DNA of 64,000 nucleotides from an uncultured Bradyrhizobium sp. (GCF_936928535.1 NZ_CAKZHY010000093.1:124001-188000), one strand, 5' to 3'. Shown: positions 1-11,027, counted from the first letter of the stretch. The notes: generated from the letters alone by a model not told the origin. Program-made: numbers and translations.

Positions 1-1575
<1,575 letters not shown>

Positions 1576-1599
1576 GGTCCAACACCCTCGAGAACCACG

Positions 1600-1632
1600 A
1601 AACCCCGGCAGCGATGCCGGGGTTTTTGTTTT
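1600..1632 (+). terminator. Rho-independent terminator after groEL
   Basis: aaccccggca-gcga-tgccggggttttt stem-loop plus T-tract, between convergent groEL and lepB. Confidence 0.85.
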
Positions 1633-1652
1633 GAACAACTTCTCTCCGCGCC

Positions 1653-2399
1653 CTACTGCACCTTCCCGATCCGCTCCACGCGCAGATCGCCGTCGGAATC
1701 GAGCGACCAGAAGATCCGCGTCACCTTGCCGATGAGATTGTCCATCGGGACAAAACCCATCACGGCCTTGAAGCGGCTGTCGGTGGAGTTGTCCCTGTTG
1801 TCGCCCATCGCGAAGAAATGGCCCGGAGGTACGGTGTAAACTTCCGTGTTGTCCGCATAGCCATTGTCGACGCAGTCGTAGGTGATGTAGCTCGCCCCGT
1901 TCGGCATGGTCTCGCGCCAGCGCTTGACCCTGGTCCCGGTCTCGCCGCCGCAGGCCGAGCCGGCGGAAACCTCCTTCAGCGCGACGCGCGCGACGGGCTT
2001 GTCGTTGATGAAGAGCTGCCCCTGCCGCATCTGGATGCGATCGCCGGGCAACCCGACCACGCGCTTGACATAGTCGATCTCATTATCCTTTGGCGACCGG
2101 AACACGACGATGTCGCCATAGGCGGGATCAGCAGCGTTGAGCCGGCCCGAGATGAAGGACGGCGCATAGGGAAACGAATAGCGGCCGTAGCCATAGGCAT
2201 ATTTGGCGGCAAAGACATAGTCGCCCACCATCAACGTCGGCATCATCGAGCCGGACGGAATATTGAACGGCTGATACAGCACGTAGCGAAACAGCAGGGG
2301 CGGCGACCACAGCACGGGCACGAGCAGGATCAGGATGACGATGGCCTTCCACTCGCTGGATCGGGCCTTTGGCCGAACGGTGCCCTGAAGCGTGGTCAT
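1653..2399 (-). CDS. lepB: Signal peptidase I
   Basis: PSGSMMPTL catalytic Ser motif, YVKRVVGLPGD, MGDNRDNSTDSR; N-terminal TM. Confidence 0.93.
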   Translation of the reverse strand: MTTLQGTVRPKARSSEWKAIVILILLVPVLWSPPLLFRYVLYQPFNIPSGSMMPTLMVGDYVFAAKYAYGYGRYSFPYAPSFISGRLNAADPAYGDIVVFRSPKDNEIDYVKRVVGLPGDRIQMRQGQLFINDKPVARVALKEVSAGSACGGETGTRVKRWRETMPNGASYITYDCVDNGYADNTEVYTVPPGHFFAMGDNRDNSTDSRFKAVMGFVPMDNLIGKVTRIFWSLDSDGDLRVERIGKVQ

Positions 2400-2517
2400 C
2401 AGCCCCTCGCGAAGTCTGCCGTTGCTGGATTGCGCAGATCGAATGCACGCACAATCCCCGCCAACTTTGGTCGCGCGGCTGCCGTCCTGCGTTCAACGGG
2501 CGAGGCCGCGCACACGA

Positions 2518-3351
2518 TCACGCGCGCGACATCTCCTGAAAACACGCCCTCACCCAGTCGATCGTCACGCGCGTTGCGGCGTCGCGCTTGAGGTGGTTTT
2601 GCACCAGCAGCCAGGCATCGCGCCGCTTCGGCAGCAGCGTGGCGCGCAGGCGGCCATCGCCGAGCAAATCAGCGCAGACATATTCCGGCAACACGCCGGC
2701 AGCCTGATGCGCGCGGATCAGATTGCGGATGACGCGAACGTTGTCGGTCACGCAGCGCGCGCGGGCTTTCTTGGTACGAAGAAACTGCATCTCGGGAATG
2801 GCACCGAGCTCGTCCGGATAGGCACAGAGCATCGGCTCGCCTTCTGTCATCACGGGCTCGAAATAGTACAGCTTGATGTCGCCGAGCCTGGAAATTGCGA
2901 AGTCACCCTTGTCGGGCTTGCGCAGGCGGATGGCGAGATCGGCCTCCCAGCGCGAGAATTTGACGTTCTCGCTCGAGGTGAGGAATTGCAGCGTCAGGCC
3001 CGGATTGGCGCGCAGGAAGTCGCTTGCGCGCGGCGACAGCACCGCCTCGGCGACCGTGTTGGTGGAGGCGATGCGCAAGCGCCCGACGGGACCTTCCAGG
3101 CTCTCGCCGAGGCGGCCGATCTCGGCGGCATGCGCGGCCATCGCCTCGACATGCGCCAGCACCGCCTCGCATTGCCGCGTCGGCCTGCGAAGGCCGTCGG
3201 CGGCCTCGAACAGGCGCAGGCCGAGCGCACGCTCGATGCGCGACAGCCTGCGGCCGACAGTGGTCTCGTCGATGCGCAGCCGTGCGCTGGCGCCGGCATA
3301 GGTGCCCTCGTCCCTGACGGCGGCGATGATGCGGAGGTCGTCCCAATTCAT
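2518..3351 (-). CDS. LysR-family transcriptional regulator
   Basis: N-terminal HTH (MNWDDLRIIAAVRDEGTYAGASARLRIDETTVGRRLSRIERALGLRLFE) plus substrate-binding domain; start chosen at MNWDD. Confidence 0.88.
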   Translation of the reverse strand: MNWDDLRIIAAVRDEGTYAGASARLRIDETTVGRRLSRIERALGLRLFEAADGLRRPTRQCEAVLAHVEAMAAHAAEIGRLGESLEGPVGRLRIASTNTVAEAVLSPRASDFLRANPGLTLQFLTSSENVKFSRWEADLAIRLRKPDKGDFAISRLGDIKLYYFEPVMTEGEPMLCAYPDELGAIPEMQFLRTKKARARCVTDNVRVIRNLIRAHQAAGVLPEYVCADLLGDGRLRATLLPKRRDAWLLVQNHLKRDAATRVTIDWVRACFQEMSRA

Positions 3352-3382
3352 GAGCTCAAGGCTATATCGGCCGCGAGATGCC

Positions 3383-3426
3383 TGCAATATCGCAGCCACC
3401 GGCTGCAATATCCCTGCATATCGGCA
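3383..3426. promoter_or_regulatory. Repeated TGCAATATC/TGCATATC operator-like array in LysR-isochorismatase intergenic region
   Basis: tgcaatatcgca (3383-3394), tgcaatatccc (3404-3414), tgcatatcggca (3415-3426). Confidence 0.55.
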
Positions 3427-3479
3427 GGCAGCTGGGGCGCTATGTTGGGCAAGCCTTTCGCCCCGGAGATTGCCTGACC

Positions 3480-4073
3480 ATGACGACCGCAAAGACCCTG
3501 CTCCAGCTCGCCGGCGCCGACCTCAACCCGCCGCGTCTCGGCGAGGCCGCGCTGGTGCTGATCGACATCCAGAACGAATATCTCGCGGGTCCCCTCGCCC
3601 TGCCCGACGCCAAGCCGGCGATAGCGCGGGCGACAGCGCTGCTGACAAGGGCACGCGTGAGCGGAGCCGCGATCATTCATATCGCCCATCGCGGCAAGGC
3701 GGGCAGCCTGTTCGACCGCAGCGCGGACCGCGGCGCCATCGTCGCCGAACTCACACCGCGTGACGGAGAGCTCGTGATCGAGAAGGAGCTGCCCAATGCA
3801 TTCGCCGGCACCGATCTCAAATCGCGCCTCGATGCGACCGGCAGGAAGAACATCGTGCTGGCCGGATTCATGACGCATATGTGCATCAGCTCCACGGCGC
3901 GCGCCGCGCTCGACCTCGGCTTTCGCACCACCATCGATGCCGATGCCTGCGCCACGCGCGATCTCCCCGACGGACGCGGCGGCACGCTGGATGCCCGGAC
4001 CATCCACGAGGTTGCGCTCGCCGAACTCTCCGACCGCTTCGCGATCATCGCGCGCGGCGATGCGCTGACCTAA
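3480..4073 (+). CDS. Isochorismatase-family cysteine hydrolase
   Basis: ALVLIDIQNEY motif, VLAGFMTHMCISSTARAALDLGF catalytic Cys region. Confidence 0.88.
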   Translation: MTTAKTLLQLAGADLNPPRLGEAALVLIDIQNEYLAGPLALPDAKPAIARATALLTRARVSGAAIIHIAHRGKAGSLFDRSADRGAIVAELTPRDGELVIEKELPNAFAGTDLKSRLDATGRKNIVLAGFMTHMCISSTARAALDLGFRTTIDADACATRDLPDGRGGTLDARTIHEVALAELSDRFAIIARGDALT

Positions 4074-4082
4074 CGGAGCAGG

Positions 4083-4724
4083 ATGATGCTGCAGCTCTAT
4101 TTCTCACCGATGGCCTGCTCGCTTGCGAGCCGTATCGCGCTGATGGAAGCAGGTCTCGAGGCGCGCTATCACCAGGTGCATCTCGCAACCAAGACGGTCG
4201 CGGACGACGACAGTGATTTCGGCCGCATCTCGCCGAAGCGCGCCGTGCCGGTTCTGGTGCTCGAGAACGGAGAACGGCTGACCGAATGCGCGGCGGTGCT
4301 GCAATACATCGCCGACCTAAAGCCCGAGCGCGGCCTTGCGCCGCGGCCTGGCGAACTGGATCGCTACCGTCTGCAGGAATGGCTGAGCTTCGTCGGCGCC
4401 GAGATCCACAAGGCCTTCCTGTTTCCGACCTTCTGGTACAAGGACGACGGTTCGCTCGCCAAGCCGCGCGCGCGGATCGTACAGACCCTGTCGGTGCCGT
4501 CGGCGCATCTGGCGGACCGCGAATTCCTCGTTGGTCAACGCTTCACCGTGGCGGATGCACATCTCGCCTGGGCTCTCTTGCTGCTTCGCCCCGCTGGTGT
4601 CGACATCGCGCAATGGCCCGCGCTCGCTAGATATCTCGAGCGCATGCAGGCGCGGCCCGTGATGCGCGAAGCGATCGCCACCGAGATGGCGCTGCGCAAG
4701 GCCATGCCGGCCAACGCGGCCTAG
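4083..4724 (+). CDS. Glutathione S-transferase family protein
   Basis: N-terminal thioredoxin-like GST fold (LYFSPMACSLASRIALMEAGLE), RAVPVLVLENGERLTECAAVLQYIAD. Confidence 0.9.
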   Translation: MMLQLYFSPMACSLASRIALMEAGLEARYHQVHLATKTVADDDSDFGRISPKRAVPVLVLENGERLTECAAVLQYIADLKPERGLAPRPGELDRYRLQEWLSFVGAEIHKAFLFPTFWYKDDGSLAKPRARIVQTLSVPSAHLADREFLVGQRFTVADAHLAWALLLLRPAGVDIAQWPALARYLERMQARPVMREAIATEMALRKAMPANAA

Positions 4725-4755
4725 CAGGTCGCCGGCGACGGTGCGCCGGCAAACG

Positions 4756-4791
4756 AAAAAGAAAAAGGGCCGCTAGCTGGGGCCCTTTTGC
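4756..4791. terminator. Bidirectional terminator between convergent GST and DUF2778-like genes
   Basis: aaaaagggcc-gctagctg-gggccctttt stem with A- and T-tracts on both flanks. Confidence 0.8.
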
Positions 4792-4812
4792 ATGGTCTCG
4801 AATTGACTTGAA

Positions 4813-5970
4813 CTATTCAACCCGCGCCAGCACCGCGAGCTTGCGAATGCCCTTGTTGCGGTAGGCGTCGAGGAACGCGTAATAGTCCTTGAACGACACG
4901 CAGCCGTTGGAATCTCCATTCGGCCCGAGCATGAAGGTGTGGGCGAGCAGGCCGTCGCGGCCGTAGATCGCGTTCTCGCCACCGATCGGGGTGAGGCGCA
5001 GCGCGGGCACGCCGTGGAACAGCGCTTCGCGCGGCTTGAGATTGTAGATGTGCGGCGGGGTCACGCCGCGCATGCGCACGCGTTGCGAGCGCGGATCGTC
5101 CAGATTGTCGCCGAGGCCGGAATGCGCCTCGAGCCTGGTGCCGTCGGGCAGATAAACCGTCTTGGCGGTGATGTCGTAGACTGCGGTGTCGCGGTCATAG
5201 GGCGGCGCGCCGCCGAGCATCGGGTTCTGCTCCTTCGGCGCGATCGCCGAGGTCACGCTGGCATCGGCCGAGGCATAGGCCAGCAGGCCGCCGGAAGGGT
5301 CACGCTTGCCCCAGAGCTTCTCCACCATCGACTGGCGCGGGCCGGTGATCGACATCACCGCGGCCTTGGCGCGATCGGCAAAGGACTTTGGCCTGGCTTG
5401 CGGCGCCGGCACGATCTGGGCCGGATCGGCGGAGGCGAGCTGCACGGACGCTTCCGTGCCGCGCTTGGGCTTCGTCACCTCCGCGACCTTCTCGGCAATG
5501 CGTTCGGAGACCTTGGCCGGGCTCTTCAGCACTTCCGCAACCTTGGCCATGACGGTCGGCTTTGCGGGGGCTTCGGCGACCCGCGTCGCAGGCACAGCGC
5601 TCGCCGCGTTGGACTCCACGCCCTGTGTCGCCGCGGCGGCAAAGCGCTCGTTGAACTGTTCGCGAGAAATCGGTGCGGCCACCTGCAGCCGGTCGGGCAG
5701 CAGCGCAAAGGTTTCCCGGATGGCCGCGCCCGCCTCGCGCAGCACGACCTTGGGCGCGCGCTTGACCACGGGCTCGTCGTAACCGGTGCTGCCGACGGTC
5801 GGATAGACGCTGGCGGCGAAGATGTTGTTGTAGACGGTCCAGCCGGCCAGCAAGACGCAGCCGGCCACGGCGGCGCCAAGCACGTTTTGGGTGGTCATTT
5901 TCCGGGAAGACTTCCGAGAATTATTGGGCATCCGTGCCGCGTAACTCTGCGCAGCGATACTCGTACTCAT
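4813..5970 (-). CDS. Membrane-anchored DUF2778 / L,D-transpeptidase-like protein
   Basis: N-terminal TM, long Ala/Lys-rich linker, C-terminal LLAHTFMLGPNGDSNGCVSFKDYYAFLDAY (SNGCVSF Cys motif). Confidence 0.72.
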   Translation of the reverse strand: MSTSIAAQSYAARMPNNSRKSSRKMTTQNVLGAAVAGCVLLAGWTVYNNIFAASVYPTVGSTGYDEPVVKRAPKVVLREAGAAIRETFALLPDRLQVAAPISREQFNERFAAAATQGVESNAASAVPATRVAEAPAKPTVMAKVAEVLKSPAKVSERIAEKVAEVTKPKRGTEASVQLASADPAQIVPAPQARPKSFADRAKAAVMSITGPRQSMVEKLWGKRDPSGGLLAYASADASVTSAIAPKEQNPMLGGAPPYDRDTAVYDITAKTVYLPDGTRLEAHSGLGDNLDDPRSQRVRMRGVTPPHIYNLKPREALFHGVPALRLTPIGGENAIYGRDGLLAHTFMLGPNGDSNGCVSFKDYYAFLDAYRNKGIRKLAVLARVE

Positions 5971-6334
5971 TCGCCTTGCGTCCAGGACGGTGTCACTCAG
6001 TCCCCCTTCGAAGTGCCGCTGGTACGTTCCGGAACCAGCATCTCGCAGAGGGTCGGAGCGTCATTAAGGCGACTTTTAGTTAAATGCAGATTAAGTTCGG
6101 GCAGTTGTAGGGCAACTCGTTAACGCTGTGCCATTTCGAGAAAAAGGTCCGCAGAACTACGGACTTAGGCGACGCTGTTAACCATAATTCTCGGCCGGTT
6201 CAGCACGGTCAGACGATGTCTGCCGCCGCATCTGTAGACCCACCAACCAAGACCTTTTCGTGGTCATCAAGACCCCGGACGATACCGGGGAAGGGTTGCG
6301 CAAGGCTGGCGCGCCGGGCTCGGCCTTCGCGCCC

Positions 6335-6385
6335 CTCACCCCAACCCTCTCACCATAAGAACGGGGAGAGGGAGAAAAAGAAGGC
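6335..6385. repeat. Dispersed intergenic hairpin-like repeat (cccctcaccccaaccctctc...gagaggg)
   Basis: Inverted arms ccctctc / gagaggg; resembles common alphaproteobacterial intergenic repeats. Confidence 0.4.
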
Positions 6386-6481
6386 ACGGTGGCCTGACCG
6401 AAAGTTGATCGCGCCAATCTGGAAATGGCCGGATCGGGAAAATAGCTACAGCCCCTGGCACTTTTCAGCAGCCTCTGCGCG

Positions 6482-6499
6482 TGATACGGTACCGTATCA
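6482..6499. promoter_or_regulatory. Perfect 18-bp palindrome upstream of FecR-like/CHASE2 cyclase genes
   Basis: tgatacggt|accgtatca. Confidence 0.5.
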
Positions 6500-6542
6500 A
6501 CATCGCCTTGAACTGTGCCGAGCACGCAAAACGGAGGCTGGC

Positions 6543-7070
6543 ATGAGAGGGTTTTTGCGCGAGGGGTGTTGCGCCCTGGCGTGGTCCTTGTTGTTGATCG
6601 GATCTGCTAGTGCACAGCCTGCCACGGACGCGGGCTGCACGGCATCGCTATCCGCCGCCGGCACGCAGGTCTGGCGATGCGACAACGGGATCACCATCGT
6701 TGCAGAAAACGGCGCGAGATTTGAACTGAAGGACGCCAACCGCGACGGACATATAGATGCCGTCGAGTTGAGCGGCAAAGCGCTGCTGGTCGAGGTGCCC
6801 AAGAAACCCGGCGGCAATCCCTTCAAGGTGCTGACGCCGCAAGCCATCGCCGCGGTGCGCGGCACCAAATGGGCGGTCGATGTCGCCGACGCCAAGACCT
6901 CGGTGTTCGTCGCCAACGGCCGTGTCGGCGTGACCCGCAGGGCGACACGTGGCCGCGGCGTGGTGCTCGGACCGGGCGAAGGCGTCGACGTCGAGGCAAC
7001 GGGTGCGCTGACCGTCAAGACATGGGGCCAGCCGCGCGTCGACGCGCTGATGGCAAGGCTGGGTCAATAA
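6543..7070 (+). CDS. FecR-domain-like secreted protein with EF-hand-like loop
   Basis: Signal peptide, FecR-like core (KVLTPQAIAAVRGTKWAVDVADAKTSVFVANGRVGVTRR), DANRDGHIDAVE loop. Confidence 0.75.
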   Translation: MRGFLREGCCALAWSLLLIGSASAQPATDAGCTASLSAAGTQVWRCDNGITIVAENGARFELKDANRDGHIDAVELSGKALLVEVPKKPGGNPFKVLTPQAIAAVRGTKWAVDVADAKTSVFVANGRVGVTRRATRGRGVVLGPGEGVDVEATGALTVKTWGQPRVDALMARLGQ

Positions 7071-7134
7071 GCCCGGTCCGCACGACCTGCGGAGGCAGGG
7101 CCTGAAAACAAAAAGTAGATTGCAGCACGGCGTA

Positions 7135-9021
7135 ATGAATAGACGCGTTCAGATCCTGGTGGCCCTCGTCCTCACGGCCCTGTGGGGCGCCGGCATTTTT
7201 GCCGCTCACGCAGGCGGCCATCTGGCCTTTCTCGACCGGCTCGAGGCGACGCTGACAGACCTGCGCACGCTCGCGCGCGGCGTGCAGGCCCCACCCGATC
7301 TCGTCACCGTCGTCGCCATCGACGACACCGTGGTCAAACGGGGCGGCACCTATCCGCTGCCGCGGGCCGACCTGGCGCGCGTGGTCGACACCATCGTGCA
7401 GTTCAAGCCGAAGGTGATCGCGATCGATCTGCTGCTGGTCGACCGGAGCGCCGCGATCGGCGACGCCACGCTGGCCCACACGCTCGCGACCGGCCCGATG
7501 GTGCTCGCGGCCGCGGCGATCTTCCCGCGTGCGAGTGAGACGGTGGCGTCCGGCAGCGCCGGGCCGCTTGCCGCCCTGCCCCAGGCCGAGCGCTTCCTGC
7601 TGCCGTTGCCCATCTTCGCCGATCACGCCGATGTCGGCATCGTCAACGTCGCGACCGGACACTCCGGCACGCCGCTCTCGGTGCCGATGCTGTTCCGCAC
7701 CGGCGACAAGGTCGAACTTTCGTTGCCGCTGCGGGTCGCCAGTCGTGCACTCGACAAGCCCCTGACGATCACGCCCGATCATCTCATGCTCGGCGATCGG
7801 CTCGTGCCTGTGGACACCGACTTCTCGCTGCCGATCACCTATTACGGGCCGCGCCGCACCATCCGCACCGTGAGTGCGCAGAGCATTTTCGACGGCACGC
7901 TCGATCGCAAGGCGATCGAGAACCGGATCGTCGTGATCGGCGCGGCCGTCGCCGGTGGCGGCGACTTCTTCCCGACGCCGTTCGATTCCCTGATGCCGGG
8001 CGCCGAGGTGATCTCCACTGCAATCACGCATCTCGTCGCCGGTGACAGCATCGTGCGCGACCGCAAGGTTCACATCGCCGACGCGCTGATCGCGATCGTG
8101 CTGCCGATGCTGCTGGTCGGCTTGCTCGCCTGGCGGCGTAGCACGCTCGGCTTCGTTGCGGCGGCCGTGATGATGGCCGCCTGGGCCGGGCTCAATCTGT
8201 TCGCATTCATGCACGGCGTCTGGCTCGATGCCGCGACGACGCTCGCGGCCGCGGTGCCGCCGGTCGCGGTTTTCGTCGGCGTGCAGATTTGGGCGGGATC
8301 GCGCCGCACCCAATTTCTCGCCGCCAAGAGCCGGTCGCTGGCGCAGTTCCAGGCGCCAGCCTTGCAGGAATGGCTGGCGCGCGATCCGAACTTCCTGGCG
8401 CAGCCCGTTCGGCAGGATGCGGCCATCGTCTTCATCGATCTGTCAGATTTCACCGCACTGAGCCAACGGCTCGATCCTGACGAGCTTCAGGACATTCTGA
8501 AGGCGTTCCACGCGCTGATCGACAAGGCCGCGGTCGATTGCGGCGGCATGATCACCAGCTTTCTCGGCGACGGCGCGATGATCCTGTTTGGCCTGCCGAG
8601 TGCCATGCCAGACGACGCCGCGCGTGCGCTGAAATGTGCGATCGATCTGCACCGCGGCGTCGCGCAGTGGATCGCATCGCTGCCGCCTGCGATCAGTGGC
8701 CGGCTCGGCTTCAAGATCGGCGCGCATTTCGGCCCGATCGTCGCCTCGCGTCTCGGCGAGAGCCATCAGCACATCACGGCGAATGGCGACACCGTCAATC
8801 TCGCGAGCCGGCTGATGGAGGTCGCAGCGCAGAACAACGCGCGTCTGGCACTGACCGACACGCTGCTGGACGCCGCAGACTTCCACGGCGCGCCCGACGG
8901 CGTGCTGTCAGGCCCCCTGCTCACCGAGGTCCGCGGCCGCTCCGGTGTCGTGACCGTCTGGTTCTGGCGCGACCAGGACAGGCCGGGCCAGAACACGATC
9001 AAGGCCGAGATGATCGACTGA
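7135..9021 (+). CDS. CHASE2-domain class III adenylate/guanylate cyclase
   Basis: CHASE2-like N-terminus, TM segments, cyclase domain (IVFIDLSDFTALSQR, SFLGDGAMILFGLP, ANGDTVNLASRL). Confidence 0.92.
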   Translation: MNRRVQILVALVLTALWGAGIFAAHAGGHLAFLDRLEATLTDLRTLARGVQAPPDLVTVVAIDDTVVKRGGTYPLPRADLARVVDTIVQFKPKVIAIDLLLVDRSAAIGDATLAHTLATGPMVLAAAAIFPRASETVASGSAGPLAALPQAERFLLPLPIFADHADVGIVNVATGHSGTPLSVPMLFRTGDKVELSLPLRVASRALDKPLTITPDHLMLGDRLVPVDTDFSLPITYYGPRRTIRTVSAQSIFDGTLDRKAIENRIVVIGAAVAGGGDFFPTPFDSLMPGAEVISTAITHLVAGDSIVRDRKVHIADALIAIVLPMLLVGLLAWRRSTLGFVAAAVMMAAWAGLNLFAFMHGVWLDAATTLAAAVPPVAVFVGVQIWAGSRRTQFLAAKSRSLAQFQAPALQEWLARDPNFLAQPVRQDAAIVFIDLSDFTALSQRLDPDELQDILKAFHALIDKAAVDCGGMITSFLGDGAMILFGLPSAMPDDAARALKCAIDLHRGVAQWIASLPPAISGRLGFKIGAHFGPIVASRLGESHQHITANGDTVNLASRLMEVAAQNNARLALTDTLLDAADFHGAPDGVLSGPLLTEVRGRSGVVTVWFWRDQDRPGQNTIKAEMID

Positions 9022-9026
9022 GGACG

Positions 9027-11027
9027 CTACGGCGCCTTGCGCCGGAGCACGCCGAGGCCGCCCAGCAGGCCGCGCGACATCAGCTCGCGAAAACTGTCGT
9101 TGATCAGGATCTCGTCGACCTCGTCCGAGATCAGCTTCGCCTCGGTCTCGGTCATCACGTTGGAGGTGAAGGCGCCGCCCGCTTTCATCGCATTGAGCAC
9201 GTCCTTGACCAGGGGCGCGCCGCCCGACGGGATCTCCGGCGGCTGCCAATCCAGATCCTCGATGACGAACAGGCCGCCCGGCTTTAGCGCGGGGAAGAGC
9301 ACGCCGAGCGTCAGGTGCTGATGCACCGAGGCGTGAGAACCGTCATCGATGATGATATCAAGCGGCTTCTCCTTGCGCGCGAGCTCTTCCAGCATGCTGC
9401 GGTCGCCCTGGTCGACCCGATGGATCCTGACGCGTGGATGAGAGAACCAGCTGAAATCCTCGATGTCGACGCCGATGATCTCGGCATTCGGAAAGTAGTC
9501 CAGCCACATCTGCAGCGACGGCACCTGGTCCTGCGCCCAGCCTTCGACGCGGCCGCGGCACAGGCCGATTTCCAGGATATGAATAGGCTCCAGCACCTTC
9601 GATCGAAACAGCTCGTGATAGACGCGAGTATAGTGGTGGGCAATGTGCCCCTTGTAGACTGCGCCCTTGTCCGAATCGTATTTCGCCGCGAGCTGTGTCA
9701 GCCAGTTCGGCTCGAGCACCAGCTTCTTGAGATAGCCCGCGACGCTCTGCTCGGGCACCGCATCGAAGCGCAAGCCCCGCTCGGCCCACATCTTGCCCCA
9801 GAGATGGACACCGGTGACGCGGGGGTCGCTCAACAGCTCGAAGCCGGCGCGGCTCTCGGCGGCGAACAGCTCCACTTCACGCCAATCGATGGCGTTGAAG
9901 GTCGTCGGCGGCAGGATCGACGCTTGCAGCTCCTCGTCGCCGGCAACGAGCAGATATTCGCTGAGCAGCAGCGGCCCCACGGCGCCGTATTCGACGCGTT
10001 TCTCGCTGAACAGGCGCTGCAGCGACAGCGCATAGAGATTGGCCATGTGGATCGAGCCCTTGGGCGCGCGCATCACGTCGCCGACACAGACATGCCCTTG
10101 CTCGACGCCCGACCATTGCGCGGAGAACACATGCTCCCTGCCGAAATCCAGCGGCTTGACGAGCACGATGTCCGTATCGAGCCACCAGCCGCCGAACTCA
10201 TGAAGAACGGCGTAGCGGAAGATGTCGCTGAAATAGCGGATCTCGCTGTTCAGCACGGCATGCTGGTAGATCGCAGCAGGCACCAGGCTTGCCGCATCGA
10301 CCACCATGACCCCGGGCGGCACACGCGCCTGCATCGCGGCGACATTGTCGAAGGTATAGAGCTTGACCGGATGACCCTGGCGGACCATCGACTGCAGCGA
10401 CAGACGCGACATCTCGCTGAGCGGCGCGTTCGACCAGAAGCAGTGAATGGGATCGCGCGCCTCGTCCGGCTTCCCACGGGTTCGCAGATGCGGATTGAAT
10501 TGCGCCGTCAGCGCGTTCCAGCCGCTGCGCGGAGCCGAACGGCACTCGCCGAGGAACGGCAATTTCTGATAGGCCCGCGCGATCAGGAAGCAGAGACTTG
10601 CATGGTTGGCTTGCCCCACCCTGTTCAAGGCATTGCCGAAATTCTCCCAGATTGAAGGGTCGACGGGATCGAGCGCCACCGCGCGCTGAAACGCCTCGAA
10701 GGCCTTTGCCTGGAGCCCCTTGCCGAGCAGCGCCGTCCCGAACGTTGCGAGATAGGTCGCCTTCATCTCATTCGTCAGCGCACGGCCGGCCCAGTTGATG
10801 GCCGCATCGTAGTCGCCATTGAGCAGACAGACGCCGGCCATCAGATGCAGCAGGCCGGCATGGTTTGCGTCCGAGGCAAGACCTTCCCGGCAACGGGCTT
10901 CAGCCTGATCGAGCTCACCGGTCCTCAGGTGCCGAAGGCAGATCTGGTAGTATTCATCCCGCGTCAGCGACGACGGCTCTGTCGAAGTCTCGTTAGCCCT
11001 TGCGAGAGTGCCGTCGTGATAATTCAT
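9027..11027 (-). CDS. Three-domain protein: TPR + DXD glycosyltransferase (Gly_transf_sug-like) + class I SAM methyltransferase (CmcI-like)
   Basis: TPR repeats (aa ~30-140), FRYAVLHEFGGWWLDTDIVLVKPLD, KYDSDKG...HILEIGLCRG...IIGVDIEDF...LDIIIDDGSHASVHQ. Confidence 0.85.
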   Translation of the reverse strand: MNYHDGTLARANETSTEPSSLTRDEYYQICLRHLRTGELDQAEARCREGLASDANHAGLLHLMAGVCLLNGDYDAAINWAGRALTNEMKATYLATFGTALLGKGLQAKAFEAFQRAVALDPVDPSIWENFGNALNRVGQANHASLCFLIARAYQKLPFLGECRSAPRSGWNALTAQFNPHLRTRGKPDEARDPIHCFWSNAPLSEMSRLSLQSMVRQGHPVKLYTFDNVAAMQARVPPGVMVVDAASLVPAAIYQHAVLNSEIRYFSDIFRYAVLHEFGGWWLDTDIVLVKPLDFGREHVFSAQWSGVEQGHVCVGDVMRAPKGSIHMANLYALSLQRLFSEKRVEYGAVGPLLLSEYLLVAGDEELQASILPPTTFNAIDWREVELFAAESRAGFELLSDPRVTGVHLWGKMWAERGLRFDAVPEQSVAGYLKKLVLEPNWLTQLAAKYDSDKGAVYKGHIAHHYTRVYHELFRSKVLEPIHILEIGLCRGRVEGWAQDQVPSLQMWLDYFPNAEIIGVDIEDFSWFSHPRVRIHRVDQGDRSMLEELARKEKPLDIIIDDGSHASVHQHLTLGVLFPALKPGGLFVIEDLDWQPPEIPSGGAPLVKDVLNAMKAGGAFTSNVMTETEAKLISDEVDEILINDSFRELMSRGLLGGLGVLRRKAP

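Noticed and set aside
6216-6542. Upstream extension of the FecR-like ORF
   Set aside because: Covers an intergenic repeat and the palindrome; a signal peptide begins at the 6543 ATG
7015-8313. 432-aa minus-strand ORF antisense to CHASE2 cyclase
   Set aside because: R/G/H/D-rich shadow frame with no domain, fully inside the cyclase gene
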